Source of the DNA: Psychroflexus montanilacus
GTDB taxonomy: Bacteria; Bacteroidota; Bacteroidia; Flavobacteriales; Flavobacteriaceae
Length of the DNA stretch: 64,000 bases
Direction of reading: 5' to 3'
Assembly: GCF_020164535.1 (NCBI RefSeq)
Contig: NZ_JAIQZC010000004.1
Span: forward strand, 1-64,000
Below the pieces are notes generated by a model. That model saw only the letters and a program-made list of their open reading frames with translations. It did no database searches and had not been told where the DNA came from. The number at the start of each line of letters is the position of its first letter. Position 1 is the stretch's first letter. This document shows, one piece after another, positions 25,815 to 36,000 of the stretch. The position numbers and the translations under genes were made by a program.

Positions 25815-27104
25815 TTAAAAAGCCTTCCTTATAAGTGTTATTAAATTGACTTCGTCTTCAACTATAAATGATGTAATTGGATTACCAAAAAATAAAAACA
25901 TACCAAAAAATTCAGATCCAATTCTTATTTTAAATAAAATCAAATACATTAAAAAGGGAACAAAAATGTTAAATATGATTTTGTTTGTTTTTAAAATGTA
26001 GTTTGAAACTACAATAAGTAAAATTCCATATATCATAAAATGAAATATTGTTAAAAACCTACCACCAGATGGAATTAATGAAGCGAATTGAGCAAACACT
26101 CCAAATAATAAAATGAATTTAAAAAAATTATAAAAATCTCTTCCAAGGTCAATTTTTATAGATTTTCTTTTTGCATACAAAAGTAAAACCCAAAGAAAAA
26201 TGAAAAAACTTGTAATAAACTTATTTATTTGAAAAATCAATGATTTTTCATCTAATCTTTTGTTGAATGCATCATTGTAACCTTCGCTTGCATATTCCTC
26301 AACTTTTAAACCAAGGATATTCGGCAGATATGAAGAAATATTTTTTATAAAATCTAAATCAACATTATCAAGTATAAAAGCTACTAGATAAAGTATTATT
26401 AAAATATTAATCTTTAACCTTATAAACCTAGAAATAATAAAAATAATAGCTGGAAAAATAAACGAAAAGTGAACTAAAAATGATGCTAAAATCCAAAAAT
26501 AACCACTCTTTTTCTTGTTAGACAGGTGAAAAAGTAAAATCCCATAGATGTAAATATGTGCTGCTGTCCACATTCTCACACCATTGACTTGCCATATTGG
26601 CAAAATTAAAATTAAATATAAAATTAAGACACCTATAAAGAGTCCTTTAGTTTTTTTTAGTTTCGAAAAAATGATCCAAAGATTTTGAACATAAAAGAAG
26701 CCAAAAACTGCACTAAAAACAGTGAAGAGAATTTGTGCGTTACTAGTAAAAAGAGAAACTAACCAAGTAATAATAGTTTCGTAAAAGTCTAATTTTAAAT
26801 CAGCCGACTCAATATTGTAAATTCTATCTGAAATATATTCTAAACTATTCCCTTCTTCATTCATTATTTTTAAATTAGAAGCATATCGAGCTGAATCGGC
26901 AGCGCCCTCAACATCTTCTTGAATAATAAATGCAAATCCAAAATAAACACAAAATAACCAAAAAACAGTCTTAGACTTTGGGTCTTTAATATCCTTCAGC
27001 CTATGTATTAATAGAGCAAATGGCCAAATAAGAAACACTAATAAATCATAGCCTGATACTTTCGGGAGTTTAGCGTAGATTAAATTTGTATTTGTTTTAT
27101 TCAT
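25815..27104 (-). CDS. EpsG-like oligosaccharide repeat-unit polymerase (Wzy)
   Basis: Predicted inner-membrane polymerase joining repeat units in the periplasm. The protein is highly hydrophobic with about ten membrane segments, and has a large polar loop (around ISDRIYNIESADLKLDFYETIITWLV) before them, as in EpsG-family members. It includes NGVRMWTAAHIYIYGILLF and HFSFIFPAIIFI, close to the family's conserved Arg and His sites. The start is ATG at 27104; a longer frame requires TTG. About 429 residues. It lies in the expected place beside glycosyltransferases and a flippase. Confidence 0.83.
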   Translation of the reverse strand: MNKTNTNLIYAKLPKVSGYDLLVFLIWPFALLIHRLKDIKDPKSKTVFWLFCVYFGFAFIIQEDVEGAADSARYASNLKIMNEEGNSLEYISDRIYNIESADLKLDFYETIITWLVSLFTSNAQILFTVFSAVFGFFYVQNLWIIFSKLKKTKGLFIGVLILYLILILPIWQVNGVRMWTAAHIYIYGILLFHLSNKKKSGYFWILASFLVHFSFIFPAIIFIISRFIRLKINILIILYLVAFILDNVDLDFIKNISSYLPNILGLKVEEYASEGYNDAFNKRLDEKSLIFQINKFITSFFIFLWVLLLYAKRKSIKIDLGRDFYNFFKFILLFGVFAQFASLIPSGGRFLTIFHFMIYGILLIVVSNYILKTNKIIFNIFVPFLMYLILFKIRIGSEFFGMFLFFGNPITSFIVEDEVNLITLIRKAF

Positions 27105-27110
27105 GAACAA

Positions 27111-28208
27111 TTATTTAGCTAAATCCAGGAAATTCTTTGCCACGTTTTCAATTTTAAACTGAGCAGGGTTTTCTATTTTATATTCCTTCTCATAATTTTT
27201 ATTTAAAAAATTAATTACAATTTGTTTTTCGAAATCAAAACTATTCACAGAGAGCACTGGTCTTCCAGCAATGTAATAATCAATCAATTTACTGGGAGTT
27301 TGAATTTTCAGTCCATTGTTTATATTCAAAAGGAAATCAGCTTTAGCTAATTCTTTTAAAATCTGTTCTCTTGGAATATACTCTCTCACTTCTATTTTAG
27401 GAGATTGTTTTTCGTATTTCTCTATCAATTTAACTTTAGAAGTATACAAAATAAATTTGAAATCAATTTTCAACTCTAGAAGGAAATCTAAAAGTGGTCT
27501 GGGATCTCTTTTCCCTGGAATAATATTACCAGCAAATATGAATTTTGTTATAGTATTTGGTTTATAAAGTTTTTTGTAATGATCAAGATTAAATTTAAAA
27601 CCCTGTGGTATAACTTTTATTTTATGATGAAATTCCTGATAATAACCTTCAATTGATGCTTGAGTAGGTACCGTAATAAAATCGCATTTACGAGAAAAGA
27701 CTTTTTCTAAGTATTTGAAATAGAAAGGATGCTTGAATGTATCGAGTGTAACTTTCATGAATGGATCTCCACAATCGGCTACCCATATTTTAGCAATTTT
27801 GGAGATTTGCCCCACAGCTTTTGCAACTCCCCAATGAATTGAATGTGGTACTGCAATTGATATTAATAAATCATATCCTTGTTCACCTTTCAAAGCTCTT
27901 TTAACCTTATTGATAAGTTTAATATCTGGATATTCAAAAGCTATTTGAAGTAACCTTTGAGCTATATGTTTAGGCTTTTCAGGTAAATTCTCAATTAATT
28001 TAGAGCTTTTAATTTTACCTAAATCTTTAAGTTTGACATTGTGACTGTCTGCAAAGCTGTATTGCAAATCTTTATTTGTTATGGTTGTAATCACTTTAAC
28101 TTCATGCCCTAGTCTCGCTAATTCTTTTGCCAACTCCGTCGTTCTAAATGACCTTGGGGAATTCATCGGGTAAAACGAGCGTGATATGATGAGTATTTTT
28201 TTAGGCAT
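27111..28208 (-). CDS. Glycosyltransferase, GT4-like (GT-B fold)
   Basis: Predicted repeat-unit glycosyltransferase. The N terminus ILIISRSFYPMNSPRSFRTTELAKELARLGHEVKVIT is a standard GT-B start. The C-terminal half has FIFAGNIIPGKRDPRPLLDFL and a LLNINNGLKIQTPSKLIDYYIAGRPVL region that replaces the usual EX7E box with a Lys/Tyr variant, as in several Bacteroidota enzymes. 365 residues. It overlaps the upstream gene by 8 bp. Confidence 0.83.
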   Translation of the reverse strand: MPKKILIISRSFYPMNSPRSFRTTELAKELARLGHEVKVITTITNKDLQYSFADSHNVKLKDLGKIKSSKLIENLPEKPKHIAQRLLQIAFEYPDIKLINKVKRALKGEQGYDLLISIAVPHSIHWGVAKAVGQISKIAKIWVADCGDPFMKVTLDTFKHPFYFKYLEKVFSRKCDFITVPTQASIEGYYQEFHHKIKVIPQGFKFNLDHYKKLYKPNTITKFIFAGNIIPGKRDPRPLLDFLLELKIDFKFILYTSKVKLIEKYEKQSPKIEVREYIPREQILKELAKADFLLNINNGLKIQTPSKLIDYYIAGRPVLSVNSFDFEKQIVINFLNKNYEKEYKIENPAQFKIENVAKNFLDLAK

Positions 28209-29280
28209 GAGCTTCTATTTTCCAAATTTGTTGGTAAATCTCTACCACTTGATTTGTTATTGCTTTTGGGTCATGGTATCGATGGACAAAATTATAAGTC
28301 TTTTCTGATAAATCTTTCAAATCACTATTACTATAGCCTAATACTGTTTTAAGCACATTATATATGGTGTCTTTACTGGCATTAATAATTGGGATTTCTT
28401 CCTGTCTAATATTGACATATTTAAAAAAAGATGGTCTTATAAAACTAATTACAGGTCTTCCTATTGCCATGGCTTCAATGGCAGCCGTACCATACCAACC
28501 ACCTAGAAGAGCCACTACAGAAACATGACATTTTTTATATCGTTCTATGAGTTCATCATGAGAAATACCTTCACATAAATCTAATTCTATTTTATAGCCT
28601 TCTTTTTTTAGTTTTTTTACAGCTTCAATTAAATATATAGTTCCTTTCTTTTTTCGACTTGTTGCCGCATGTAAAACTCTTAGTGGTTCATTATCCTTAA
28701 GAATTGGTAGTTGGTAAAATGTAAATTGACCTAAATCAACTGCTAAAGGAATCACTTTTGCTTCGGGAACAAAAGGCGAATACTGAGGGGCGCAAACTAT
28801 TTTGTAATCTATGTATTTAGACTCGTGTGTTAATCTTCTTTTTACTTTTTTATCGTGTATTTTTCCAACTTCAGCAGTCATCATAGACGCCATGTTTGTG
28901 ATTTTATAATTATCTAAACTCCATTGGTATTGCTCGACATCATTACCCAAATAATGCATGATTACTTTTTTTCCAAAAATCTTATAAAAAGGTAAGTCGA
29001 TTTGGTTTTTAAACAAGGTTTTACCAAAATAAAAATGAAAGGTATTAAAGGTAAAGAACCAATATATTTTTCTAAGGTTATTCCAGGTATGTTTAAAAAC
29101 TTTTGATATGAAACTACCACCATGTAACAATTCGATATCAATTTGTCTCTTGTAAGGATCAGCTGTTACGACTGAAATAGCTTTTACATTAAACTCTTCC
29201 CTAAGTGTTTTAGATATTATTCCCGCCTGTGTCCCATAATTAACCAAGCCATGAAAGACTTTTAATTTATCGGTAGTCAT
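28201..29280 (-). CDS. Glycosyltransferase (GT-B fold)
   Basis: Predicted repeat-unit glycosyltransferase. The donor-binding half has [24 protein letters not shown] and [20 protein letters not shown], where the conserved glutamate lies in the AIEAMA helix. The N-terminal half ([21 protein letters not shown]) departs from canonical GT4 and is related to a family common in flavobacterial polysaccharide loci. 359 residues. Its start overlaps the preceding aminotransferase gene by 14 bp. Confidence 0.83.
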   Translation of the reverse strand: MTTDKLKVFHGLVNYGTQAGIISKTLREEFNVKAISVVTADPYKRQIDIELLHGGSFISKVFKHTWNNLRKIYWFFTFNTFHFYFGKTLFKNQIDLPFYKIFGKKVIMHYLGNDVEQYQWSLDNYKITNMASMMTAEVGKIHDKKVKRRLTHESKYIDYKIVCAPQYSPFVPEAKVIPLAVDLGQFTFYQLPILKDNEPLRVLHAATSRKKKGTIYLIEAVKKLKKEGYKIELDLCEGISHDELIERYKKCHVSVVALLGGWYGTAAIEAMAIGRPVISFIRPSFFKYVNIRQEEIPIINASKDTIYNVLKTVLGYSNSDLKDLSEKTYNFVHRYHDPKAITNQVVEIYQQIWKIEAHA

Positions 29281-30373
29281 TAATGGCTTTAATTATTTTA
29301 TTGACTTCATCTTTAGTAATGACCTGACTTATTGGTATACTGATGACTTCGTCGTGCATTTGTTCTGCTACAGGTAAATTTAAATGTTTAAATTCTTTTA
29401 AAGCCGATTGATGATGCGGTGGAATCGGGTAATGAATGACTGTCTGAATATTGTTCTGAGAAAGGTATTCTTGAAAACGATCTCTTCGGCTTTCCTTGAT
29501 TCTTAATACAAATAAATGAAAGGCATGTTTTTCTATATCATGCACGATAGGCAATTGTATATACTTATTTTTAATTTGCTCTAAATATAATTTGGCTACA
29601 TCTTGGCGTTTTTTATTATCATGGTCTAAATTTTTAAGCTTTTCATTCAGAAAAGCCGCTTGCAATTCATCTAAGCGGCTGTTAACCCCTTTATATTTGT
29701 TATGGTATTTTTGATGAGAACCATAGTTTCGATAAGCTTTTATAATTTCAGCAATTTCTGAATCATTTGTAGTTATAGCACCCCCATCGCCTAAAGCTCC
29801 TAGGTTTTTACCCGGATAAAACGAAAAAGCCGTGGCATTGGTTGAACCGCCAACTACTTGACCTTCTAAATCTCTTGCGCCATGAGCTTGAGCCGCATCA
29901 TCAAACAATAATAAGCCGTTCTTACTGGCAAGCTTTGTTAAGGCTGGTATATTTGATGTTTGGCCATATAAATGGACTGTAAAAATAGCTTTCGTCTTAG
30001 CATTTATAGCTTTTTGAGTATTAGCAACCGATAAATTGAAATCATCATCAGGCTCAACAAAAACTGGCTTTAAACCTGCATTTATCACTCCTAATATTGT
30101 AGCGATGTAGGTGTTTGAGGGTACAATCACTTCATCACCTTCTTTTAGCTGGCCTGCGATTTTATAAGCTTCAAGAATTATGGTGATGGCTTCTAAGCCA
30201 TTGGCTACGCCTATACAATGCTTTGACTTACAATAATTTGCAAAATTAGCTTCAAAACTTTCCAAATGCTTACCCATCAATACCCAGCCTGAATCCAGCA
30301 AATGGTCTAATTGAGTATGAAAAGCTTCTCGGTACTCATCGTTTATTTGTTGTAAGTCTAAGAATTTAATCAT
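29267..30373 (-). CDS. DegT/DnrJ/EryC1 sugar aminotransferase (FdtB/QdtB-like)
   Basis: Predicted PLP-dependent aminotransferase acting on a nucleotide-linked keto sugar. The fold-type I signature is clear, with the PLP lysine in [16 protein letters not shown], the phosphate-binding region GVANGLEAI and the Asp of [12 protein letters not shown]. Two FdtA-like 3,4-ketoisomerases lie 3 kb upstream, so the likely reaction is formation of a dTDP-3-amino-3,6-dideoxyhexose (Fuc3N or Qui3N). No rmlA or rmlB is in the window to supply the 4-keto sugar. The start is ATG at 30373; the TTG at 30376 was rejected. Confidence 0.87.
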   Translation of the reverse strand: MIKFLDLQQINDEYREAFHTQLDHLLDSGWVLMGKHLESFEANFANYCKSKHCIGVANGLEAITIILEAYKIAGQLKEGDEVIVPSNTYIATILGVINAGLKPVFVEPDDDFNLSVANTQKAINAKTKAIFTVHLYGQTSNIPALTKLASKNGLLLFDDAAQAHGARDLEGQVVGGSTNATAFSFYPGKNLGALGDGGAITTNDSEIAEIIKAYRNYGSHQKYHNKYKGVNSRLDELQAAFLNEKLKNLDHDNKKRQDVAKLYLEQIKNKYIQLPIVHDIEKHAFHLFVLRIKESRRDRFQEYLSQNNIQTVIHYPIPPHHQSALKEFKHLNLPVAEQMHDEVISIPISQVITKDEVNKIIKAINDYR

Positions 30374-31175
30374 CAAATTTTTGTTTTTTTAAATCTATTA
30401 TAGGTCTGAAGATGTCTTTTGCGAAACTTTCATCATCTATATCTAGATTGTATTCATTTGATCTTCGTTTACCTAAAATATTAAGGTCTATCTTGCTGTT
30501 CTCGGCATAATCAACTTCACTTAAATTGTAGTAATAATTAAATTTATTTAGATAATTAGCATCAGCTTTAAACTTTTCATAATCTAATAATTTATCTTCA
30601 TCTAAGTAATATAAAAAATAATAAGTTCTTACAGCTATTAAAAATGCAGTCGCTTTTACTTCATTATCTATCTTGTCTAAATATTTTTCAAAATCATTAA
30701 GAATCTTCACTTCATAAACGGTTGGTTTAATTTGTGCCAAAGCGTCATTATACCATTGTGTATTGAATTCATTGTAAACTAATGACTTTAGTATATCTAA
30801 TGGGCTACGCCAAATACCCCAAACATCAATCTCAGGGAAATTAACTTTCATCCATTCTTGTGCAAAATGGTTGATGGTTGTCTTAATAATATGAAGTTTT
30901 TCTGGCTTGAACTCTAAGGTGCTGGAATCCTTGAAATGCCAATGAGACTTAACCAAATCGTTTCTTATTTTTCCATTTTTTAATCCTTCTAAAAAAAGAT
31001 AAGCTTCATTTGTATTGGGCTCGTTAAATGGCACATACATTTTTTTTCTGATAATGCCCGAGTTAAACGGTTGCATTAAAAGCTCTACATCATCAGATAG
31101 ATTAAGTAGTCTAGAAATAGCTGAAGATCCTGACCGGTCAAAACCATTCAGTATAACTGTATCGCTTTTATTCAT
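30366..31175 (-). CDS. Sulfotransferase-like protein
   Basis: Possible PAPS-dependent carbohydrate sulfotransferase. The N-terminal [17 protein letters not shown] (G11 to L25) matches the 5'-phosphosulfate-binding loop, and [13 protein letters not shown] in the middle matches the 3'-phosphate-binding R...S pattern. The rest is poorly conserved. 269 residues. It overlaps the aminotransferase start by 8 bp and lies after a FemAB-like gene, in the decoration part of the locus. Sulfated surface polysaccharides are usual in marine bacteria; the function is inferred from motifs only. Confidence 0.72.
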   Translation of the reverse strand: MNKSDTVILNGFDRSGSSAISRLLNLSDDVELLMQPFNSGIIRKKMYVPFNEPNTNEAYLFLEGLKNGKIRNDLVKSHWHFKDSSTLEFKPEKLHIIKTTINHFAQEWMKVNFPEIDVWGIWRSPLDILKSLVYNEFNTQWYNDALAQIKPTVYEVKILNDFEKYLDKIDNEVKATAFLIAVRTYYFLYYLDEDKLLDYEKFKADANYLNKFNYYYNLSEVDYAENSKIDLNILGKRRSNEYNLDIDDESFAKDIFRPIIDLKKQKFDD

Positions 31176-32139
31176 CTAATTGTAGATTTAAATAATTAGA
31201 TGTCTTAATTTCATAAAAATCATGAGAATATGCTCTTCCGCCCATGCGCTCTTTCCAAGCTAACAAACCTTGGTTTAAGACTTTACCATTATTTTCATTG
31301 GCAATCCCAAAATCAAAATATTTTTTATCATTAAAAACTTTATCGATTAAATGTAAATATAATTGATTTAAAGCTCCATTTTTTCTTGCTTCATCAGTTG
31401 CTGATATATACTGTGCATGTGCAACAGTCTTAGTTTCAAAAAAAACTGTACCTGCTATTGTTTTATTGCCTTCTTGAGCAATATATAATTTTATATTATT
31501 GGGGAATTTTGACTTTAATAATAAAATCTCTTCAATATTATGTACAGGTTTTATTTTAAACCTTGAATATAGATTGGGTTCTAGCACATCACGCCAAAAT
31601 GATTCAAATTCATCGGACTCCATAACCTTAATGCCTATTTTTGCTGCCTGTTTAGCTTCTCTTCTATAATTAGAACTATATTTAAACCTATTGCTGTAAT
31701 CTATAGCTAAGGCTGTATCTCTTCTATATAAATTCGCATTTAGTAAAAACATGGCATATTCAACTTCGTCAGTTTGCAATTCATTGTAAAATCGAGGAAA
31801 TGCTTTATAGAGCATTTTTTTTACTCCTTGTTGATTCAAATATTGGAGTATTGTTTGAATAATCTCCAACTGTACTGGTAATTTCAACTCTTTTTTAAAA
31901 CAAAATCCACCATAGGTTAAACCTTGATGAGAATACACAGTATTTTCATCGGTAACATTGGCAGGTAAACAAGCTACAAGCTTATTTTTATCATCATAAA
32001 CCATCAAAGAATAATCTGTAAACCGATCGGCATGATAGTCCATAAATTCACGCTCAAATAAAAAAGTTGCATTTTTAGCTTGTTTTATAAAGGTGTTCCA
32101 TTCTTTTTTCTTTGTGCTTGTGTAAGATTTTATGATCAT
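31168..32139 (-). CDS. FemAB-like GNAT-fold acyltransferase
   Basis: A 323-residue protein of the GNAT superfamily, FemAB-like branch: N-terminal domain (MIIKSYTSTKKKEWNTFIKQA), central linker with YSSNYRREAKQAAKIGIKV, and a C-terminal GNAT half with IAGTVFFETKTVAHAQYISATDEARKNGALNQLYLHLID and YFDFGIANENNGKVLNQGLLAWKERMGG. Members transfer amino-acyl or acyl groups; in polysaccharide loci they are thought to decorate sugars. It overlaps the sulfotransferase-like gene by 8 bp and shares one base with the upstream flippase. Confidence 0.8.
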   Translation of the reverse strand: MIIKSYTSTKKKEWNTFIKQAKNATFLFEREFMDYHADRFTDYSLMVYDDKNKLVACLPANVTDENTVYSHQGLTYGGFCFKKELKLPVQLEIIQTILQYLNQQGVKKMLYKAFPRFYNELQTDEVEYAMFLLNANLYRRDTALAIDYSNRFKYSSNYRREAKQAAKIGIKVMESDEFESFWRDVLEPNLYSRFKIKPVHNIEEILLLKSKFPNNIKLYIAQEGNKTIAGTVFFETKTVAHAQYISATDEARKNGALNQLYLHLIDKVFNDKKYFDFGIANENNGKVLNQGLLAWKERMGGRAYSHDFYEIKTSNYLNLQLDE

Positions 32140-33575
32140 TAAATCTTATTTTTAATTGTTGATAATAGAAAATTAAGTGTTTTATTCCTTATCAATCCTA
32201 ATATGCTTAATGTTAATATACTAAAGAATAAAAACCTGAATAGTAAACTTGTTAGCTCTGTAAAATTAAAGTCTATGAATTTAAAAATTAAAAATCCAAT
32301 TATATAAACACTTCCATTAATCATAAAAAAAGTTAATACACTTTTTAGTTGTTCTTGCGTACCGTAATCAATCAATTTTTTATTAGGCCAACTTATTAAA
32401 ATGAAAGATAAAAGCTGGTGTAAGATTAAACCATATAAAAAAGGCACAATACCATAAAAAATTAAGGCTGCAATCAAGGGTATTGCTAAAAACTTACGGT
32501 AAATCCCTATTTTAAGAATTTTACCACTTTGATTTTTTACTTTTAAAATGTTAGAATTAAGCGCATCTAGTGGGTAAAATAAGCCTGAAAAACAAAGAAT
32601 CGTTAAATATTCTCCAGCTAATTCCCACTGCTGCCCCATTAAAACTACTGTTAAGTCTTTTGCAATAAAGGACAATAAAAACATGCCTGTAATAGACACC
32701 AACATTGTAGCTTTTAAGATTTGCTGGTAAGCGTTTTTAAGTCTTTTATTATCATCTTGAATTTCACTTAAAACCGGGTAAGTAACGCGCTGGATAATTT
32801 GTGTTAATGTCATTGATGGTAAACGCTTGAAAGTTTCAGCTCGGGTGTATTGGCCTAAATCTGCAGCTGAAAAATATTTACCAATGATTAAAAAATACAT
32901 GTTTTTATATGCTGTATCAATTAAGCCTAAAAACATCAGTTTATTCCCAAAACCAAACATATCTTTAAAAGAATTCTTATTGAAACGTAAACTAGGCCAC
33001 CATTTAGTCAAATGCCAAAAGGCTAAAAGTGTAAGTACACTAGCAATGATATTCTTCCATACCAAACTCCAAACACCAAAATCTAAGTAGGCTAAGGCCA
33101 CAGCAACACCACCTGAAAGTACAGAAGAAAATAAGGTCAGCTTTGCTAAAGCTTTAAAGTTAATGGCTTTAGTCACTTGGGCACGTTGCACTAGTGTAAG
33201 TGCATTAATAATTAAGGTAAATGATAATAATCGGACAATGTCAGTCAGTATTGGCTTTTCGTAAAATTCAGCTATGAACGGCGCTGTAAAGTATAAAATA
33301 GCATAGAGTGTAATACTTACACCAGCATTAAACAAAAAAGCGGTATTGTAATAATCGTCATCAGGATTTTTTTTTCTGATTAAAGCATCACTGATTCCAG
33401 AATTGATTAAGACCTGAGAAATACCTATAAAAATGGTAATCATACCAATCAAACCGAACTCTTCTGGCGTTAATAACCTTGCTAGAATAATACCTATACC
33501 AAAGGTAATGAGTTGGTTGGATAGATTTTCTACTGCACTCCAGGCTATACCGCCTAAGGCTTTTTGCCTAAGCAT
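32139..33575 (-). CDS. Wzx-type oligosaccharide flippase (MATE/MOP superfamily)
   Basis: Predicted to flip undecaprenyl-linked repeat units to the periplasm. 478 residues, very hydrophobic, with about 12-14 membrane segments, and the family start MLRQKALGGIAWSAVENLSNQLITFGIGIILARLLTPEEFGL. The motif ARLLTPEEFG is the classic Wzx/RfbX signature. With the initiating transferase at 16983 and the EpsG-like polymerase at 25815 it defines a Wzx/Wzy-dependent pathway. No Wza/Wzc export genes are in the window. Confidence 0.9.
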   Translation of the reverse strand: MLRQKALGGIAWSAVENLSNQLITFGIGIILARLLTPEEFGLIGMITIFIGISQVLINSGISDALIRKKNPDDDYYNTAFLFNAGVSITLYAILYFTAPFIAEFYEKPILTDIVRLLSFTLIINALTLVQRAQVTKAINFKALAKLTLFSSVLSGGVAVALAYLDFGVWSLVWKNIIASVLTLLAFWHLTKWWPSLRFNKNSFKDMFGFGNKLMFLGLIDTAYKNMYFLIIGKYFSAADLGQYTRAETFKRLPSMTLTQIIQRVTYPVLSEIQDDNKRLKNAYQQILKATMLVSITGMFLLSFIAKDLTVVLMGQQWELAGEYLTILCFSGLFYPLDALNSNILKVKNQSGKILKIGIYRKFLAIPLIAALIFYGIVPFLYGLILHQLLSFILISWPNKKLIDYGTQEQLKSVLTFFMINGSVYIIGFLIFKFIDFNFTELTSLLFRFLFFSILTLSILGLIRNKTLNFLLSTIKNKI

Positions 33576-33984
33576 TTCTGTATCTTAAATAATCCTTATA
33601 ATCTCTCAAATAATCTTGCTCATCATAAACATGAGACGCTAAAACCAAACAAATGGCTCCCGAAGTAAAATTAATTTCTGATGCCCAAATCCCCGGCGGA
33701 ACATGTAAGGCTTGGTTAGGTCTGTTTAAAGAGAAAATGTTTTTACGTTTTCCATCATTAACCTCAACTTGAAAACCACCACTTGCCGCCACTAAAACCT
33801 GATGACATGCTTTATGCGCATGCGCTCCTCGGGATTCTCCTCCGGGTATGTCATATAAATAAAAAACCCGTTTCACTTCAAAAGGCACTTCTCTATTGTT
33901 TTCCACCACCGATATATGCCCTCGTCGGTCTCCAATCTGGTCAATTTCTATCAACTTACAATCGTCTATAGTTGTTGGTTTCAT
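33568..33984 (-). CDS. FdtA/QdtA-like dTDP-4-keto-6-deoxyglucose 3,4-ketoisomerase (WxcM-like), canonical copy
   Basis: A 138-residue cupin. It has the family sequence GGESRGAHAHKACHQ, with both histidines of the known catalytic HAH pair, and the VPPGIWASEINF motif. The known reaction moves the keto group from C4 to C3 of dTDP-4-keto-6-deoxyglucose, which then receives an amino group from a DegT enzyme such as the one at 29267. It overlaps the flippase start by 8 bp and shares one base with the next isomerase. Confidence 0.87.
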   Translation of the reverse strand: MKPTTIDDCKLIEIDQIGDRRGHISVVENNREVPFEVKRVFYLYDIPGGESRGAHAHKACHQVLVAASGGFQVEVNDGKRKNIFSLNRPNQALHVPPGIWASEINFTSGAICLVLASHVYDEQDYLRDYKDYLRYRNA

Positions 33985-34373
33985 TATAAGTCGTTTATAT
34001 TTCTGATATAATCTTGAGCATCAAACTTATGACTGGACAAATGCAAAGATACGGCGTTAGTCGAATGATTTTCAATGTGCCTCCAGGTTTTGGGCGGAAT
34101 GTAAATCGCATTATAAGAACGGTTCAATTGAAATGTCTCTTTTTCACCGCTTTTACTTGTGATCACTACATCAAAGCTACCAGAAAGTGCAATAATGATT
34201 TCTTCTTGTTGATGATAAGCATGTCCTCCTCTTTGTTGTCCACCAGGTACATCGTACGTCCAAAATACACGCTCTACCTTAAAAGGAATGTGTGTATTTT
34301 CTTGAAGAAAGGTCAAATTTCCTCTGTCGTCTTCAATTTTTGGGAGATTTACTAGTTTTACTTTATCCATCAT
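33984..34373 (-). CDS. FdtA/QdtA-like protein (WxcM-like), variant copy
   Basis: A 129-residue cupin paralogous to the gene at 33568. It keeps GGQQRGGHA and YIPPKTWRH, but the second histidine of the HAH pair is tyrosine (HAY) and the following residues (HQQEEI) are shifted. Known FdtA studies assign both histidines to catalysis, so this copy may have a different product stereochemistry, a helper role, or no activity. Two start codons (34373 and 34370) are possible. It precedes the epimerase gene by 4 bp. Confidence 0.8.
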   Translation of the reverse strand: MMDKVKLVNLPKIEDDRGNLTFLQENTHIPFKVERVFWTYDVPGGQQRGGHAYHQQEEIIIALSGSFDVVITSKSGEKETFQLNRSYNAIYIPPKTWRHIENHSTNAVSLHLSSHKFDAQDYIRNINDL

Positions 34374-34377
34374 CTTT

Positions 34378-35463
34378 CTATAAATTGTTCAAAACCTCAA
34401 CAATTCGTTCTGCCGCTTTCCCATCCCATTTTTCTGGAATCTGGCCTTGCTTCCAATTACCTGAAAGTAGCTTTTCTAAGGCGGGTTTAATTTTTTGTGG
34501 GTTGGTTCCAATCAGTTCATTGGTTCCAATGTCTATAGTTTCTGGTCGCTCTGTGTTATCCCGCAAAGTGATGCAGGGTACATTCATCACCGTGGTTTCT
34601 TCAGTAATACCGCCAGAGTCAGTTAATACCCCTTTGGCGTATTTTACCAAGTAGTTAAATTCTAAATAACCTAGTGGTTCAACCAGGTGAATGTTTTTCA
34701 TTTGAATACCCGCTTTTTTCAAAATGCTTTTGGTTCGTGGATGAATAGGAAAAACAACCGGCATGCCTTGCGTATTGTCATCTATACTACTAATGAATTC
34801 TTTCAGTTTTGCTTCTTCATCAACATTTGCAGGTCTATGCATGGTCATGACCAAGTATTCTTTCTCTTTTAAATTAAGTTCATTCCAAACCTCTGGTTGC
34901 TGAAATCTACTTTCATTGGCACGAAGGGTATCGATCATCACATTCCCTACAAAATGAATTTGGTCTTGTTTATGCCCTTCTCTTAGTAAGTTTTCTCCAG
35001 CTAAAGTTGACGTTGTAAAAAAGTAATCTGTGATACTATCGGTTAGCATACGGTTAATTTCCTCTGGCATCGTTCTATCCCAGGAGCGGATACCTGCCTC
35101 TACGTGAGCTACTTTAGTATTAAGTTTTTTAGCAACAATACTACACGCCATCGTGGAGGTCACATCGCCTACTACCATAACCAGATCGGTGGGATTGGCT
35201 AACAGTTCATTTTCGAATGCCAGCATAATCGCAGCTGTTTGTTGTGCCTGGCTTCCTCCTCCACATTCCAGATTGACATCTGGTTTTGGAATATTGAGTT
35301 GCTTAAAAAATGTTTCGCTCATCTTCTCATCATAATGCTGGCCTGTATGCACCAGGCGATACTGAATATCTTTTCCTTCAGTCTGCGCTTTTTTGATAGC
35401 GTGAATAATAGGAGCGATTTTCATAAAATTAGGCCGTGCACCAGCGATGAGGGTTATGTTCAT
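34378..35463 (-). CDS. wecB: UDP-N-acetylglucosamine 2-epimerase (non-hydrolysing)
   Basis: Predicted to interconvert UDP-GlcNAc and UDP-ManNAc, supplying ManNAc-type donors. It has the family start ARPNFMKIAPII, VHTGQHYDEKMS, the central HVEAGIRSWDRTMPEEINRMLTD, MTMHRPANVD, and the nucleotide-binding SGGITEETTVMNVPCITLRDNTERPETI. 361 residues is typical. A following ManNAc dehydrogenase (wecC) is absent. It is the first gene of the locus as judged by the large repeat-filled gap upstream, so the main promoter should lie in the 35464-35600 region. I could not identify it. Confidence 0.92.
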   Translation of the reverse strand: MNITLIAGARPNFMKIAPIIHAIKKAQTEGKDIQYRLVHTGQHYDEKMSETFFKQLNIPKPDVNLECGGGSQAQQTAAIMLAFENELLANPTDLVMVVGDVTSTMACSIVAKKLNTKVAHVEAGIRSWDRTMPEEINRMLTDSITDYFFTTSTLAGENLLREGHKQDQIHFVGNVMIDTLRANESRFQQPEVWNELNLKEKEYLVMTMHRPANVDEEAKLKEFISSIDDNTQGMPVVFPIHPRTKSILKKAGIQMKNIHLVEPLGYLEFNYLVKYAKGVLTDSGGITEETTVMNVPCITLRDNTERPETIDIGTNELIGTNPQKIKPALEKLLSGNWKQGQIPEKWDGKAAERIVEVLNNL

Positions 35464-36000
35464 TTCTTTAATCGGTTTATTGTTAACAGTCTTCAGTTGA
35501 CAGTGATTAGTTGTCAGTTGTCAGTAGCTAGTGATTCATTGGTTATTTTTATTTTTTTCCGTTTCGATAAACGGCAAACTAACAACGCTCAACTTTTTTC
35601 TCACGGCTTCGCCGCGGTGAGTCCCATTCTCAGGTCACCGTGGCTGGTTATCTATACTACTAAACCAATGAAAAATGAGATCCTAAGTCAGTGTTGGCCT
35701 TGGAGTAGGGGCGTTTCAGAAGAGCAGTAGGACAAATTGTTCACGTGAATGTAGTGTATAGATTAAGGTCCTGCAAAGTAGGGGAGTTTCTTAAAAAAAA
35801 CCAAAGGAATTTGGAAGTATTTTTGGTTAGTTTAGAGTTGTTCGTTTTCGGTTTTTCGGGGATTCGAGTAATCGTGTAATCGTGTAGTCGTGTAGTTGGG
35901 TAGTCGTGTGGTCGTATAATCGTGTAATCGCATAGTAGTATAGTCGGTTAGTCAAGGGGTCAAGAGTCGAGGAGTGAGCTGGTGAACCGGTAGACTGGTT
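35464..36000. repeat. Gene-free stretch with degenerate satellite
   Basis: No gene is supported. Around 35590-35625 lies a hairpin of the type CTCACGGC/GCCGCGGTGAG. From about 35855 to 35975 the DNA is a degenerate 8-bp satellite (TCGTGTAA, TCGTGTAG, TTGGGTAG, TCGTGTGG and so on). The promoter of the polysaccharide locus should be in the first 150 bp. Confidence 0.6.

Noticed and set aside
10974-35463. Complete capsule export locus
   Set aside because: No wza, wzc or wzb-like export genes and no WaaL ligase were found here; only assembly, flipping and polymerisation functions are present, so capsule, O-antigen and free exopolysaccharide remain possible.
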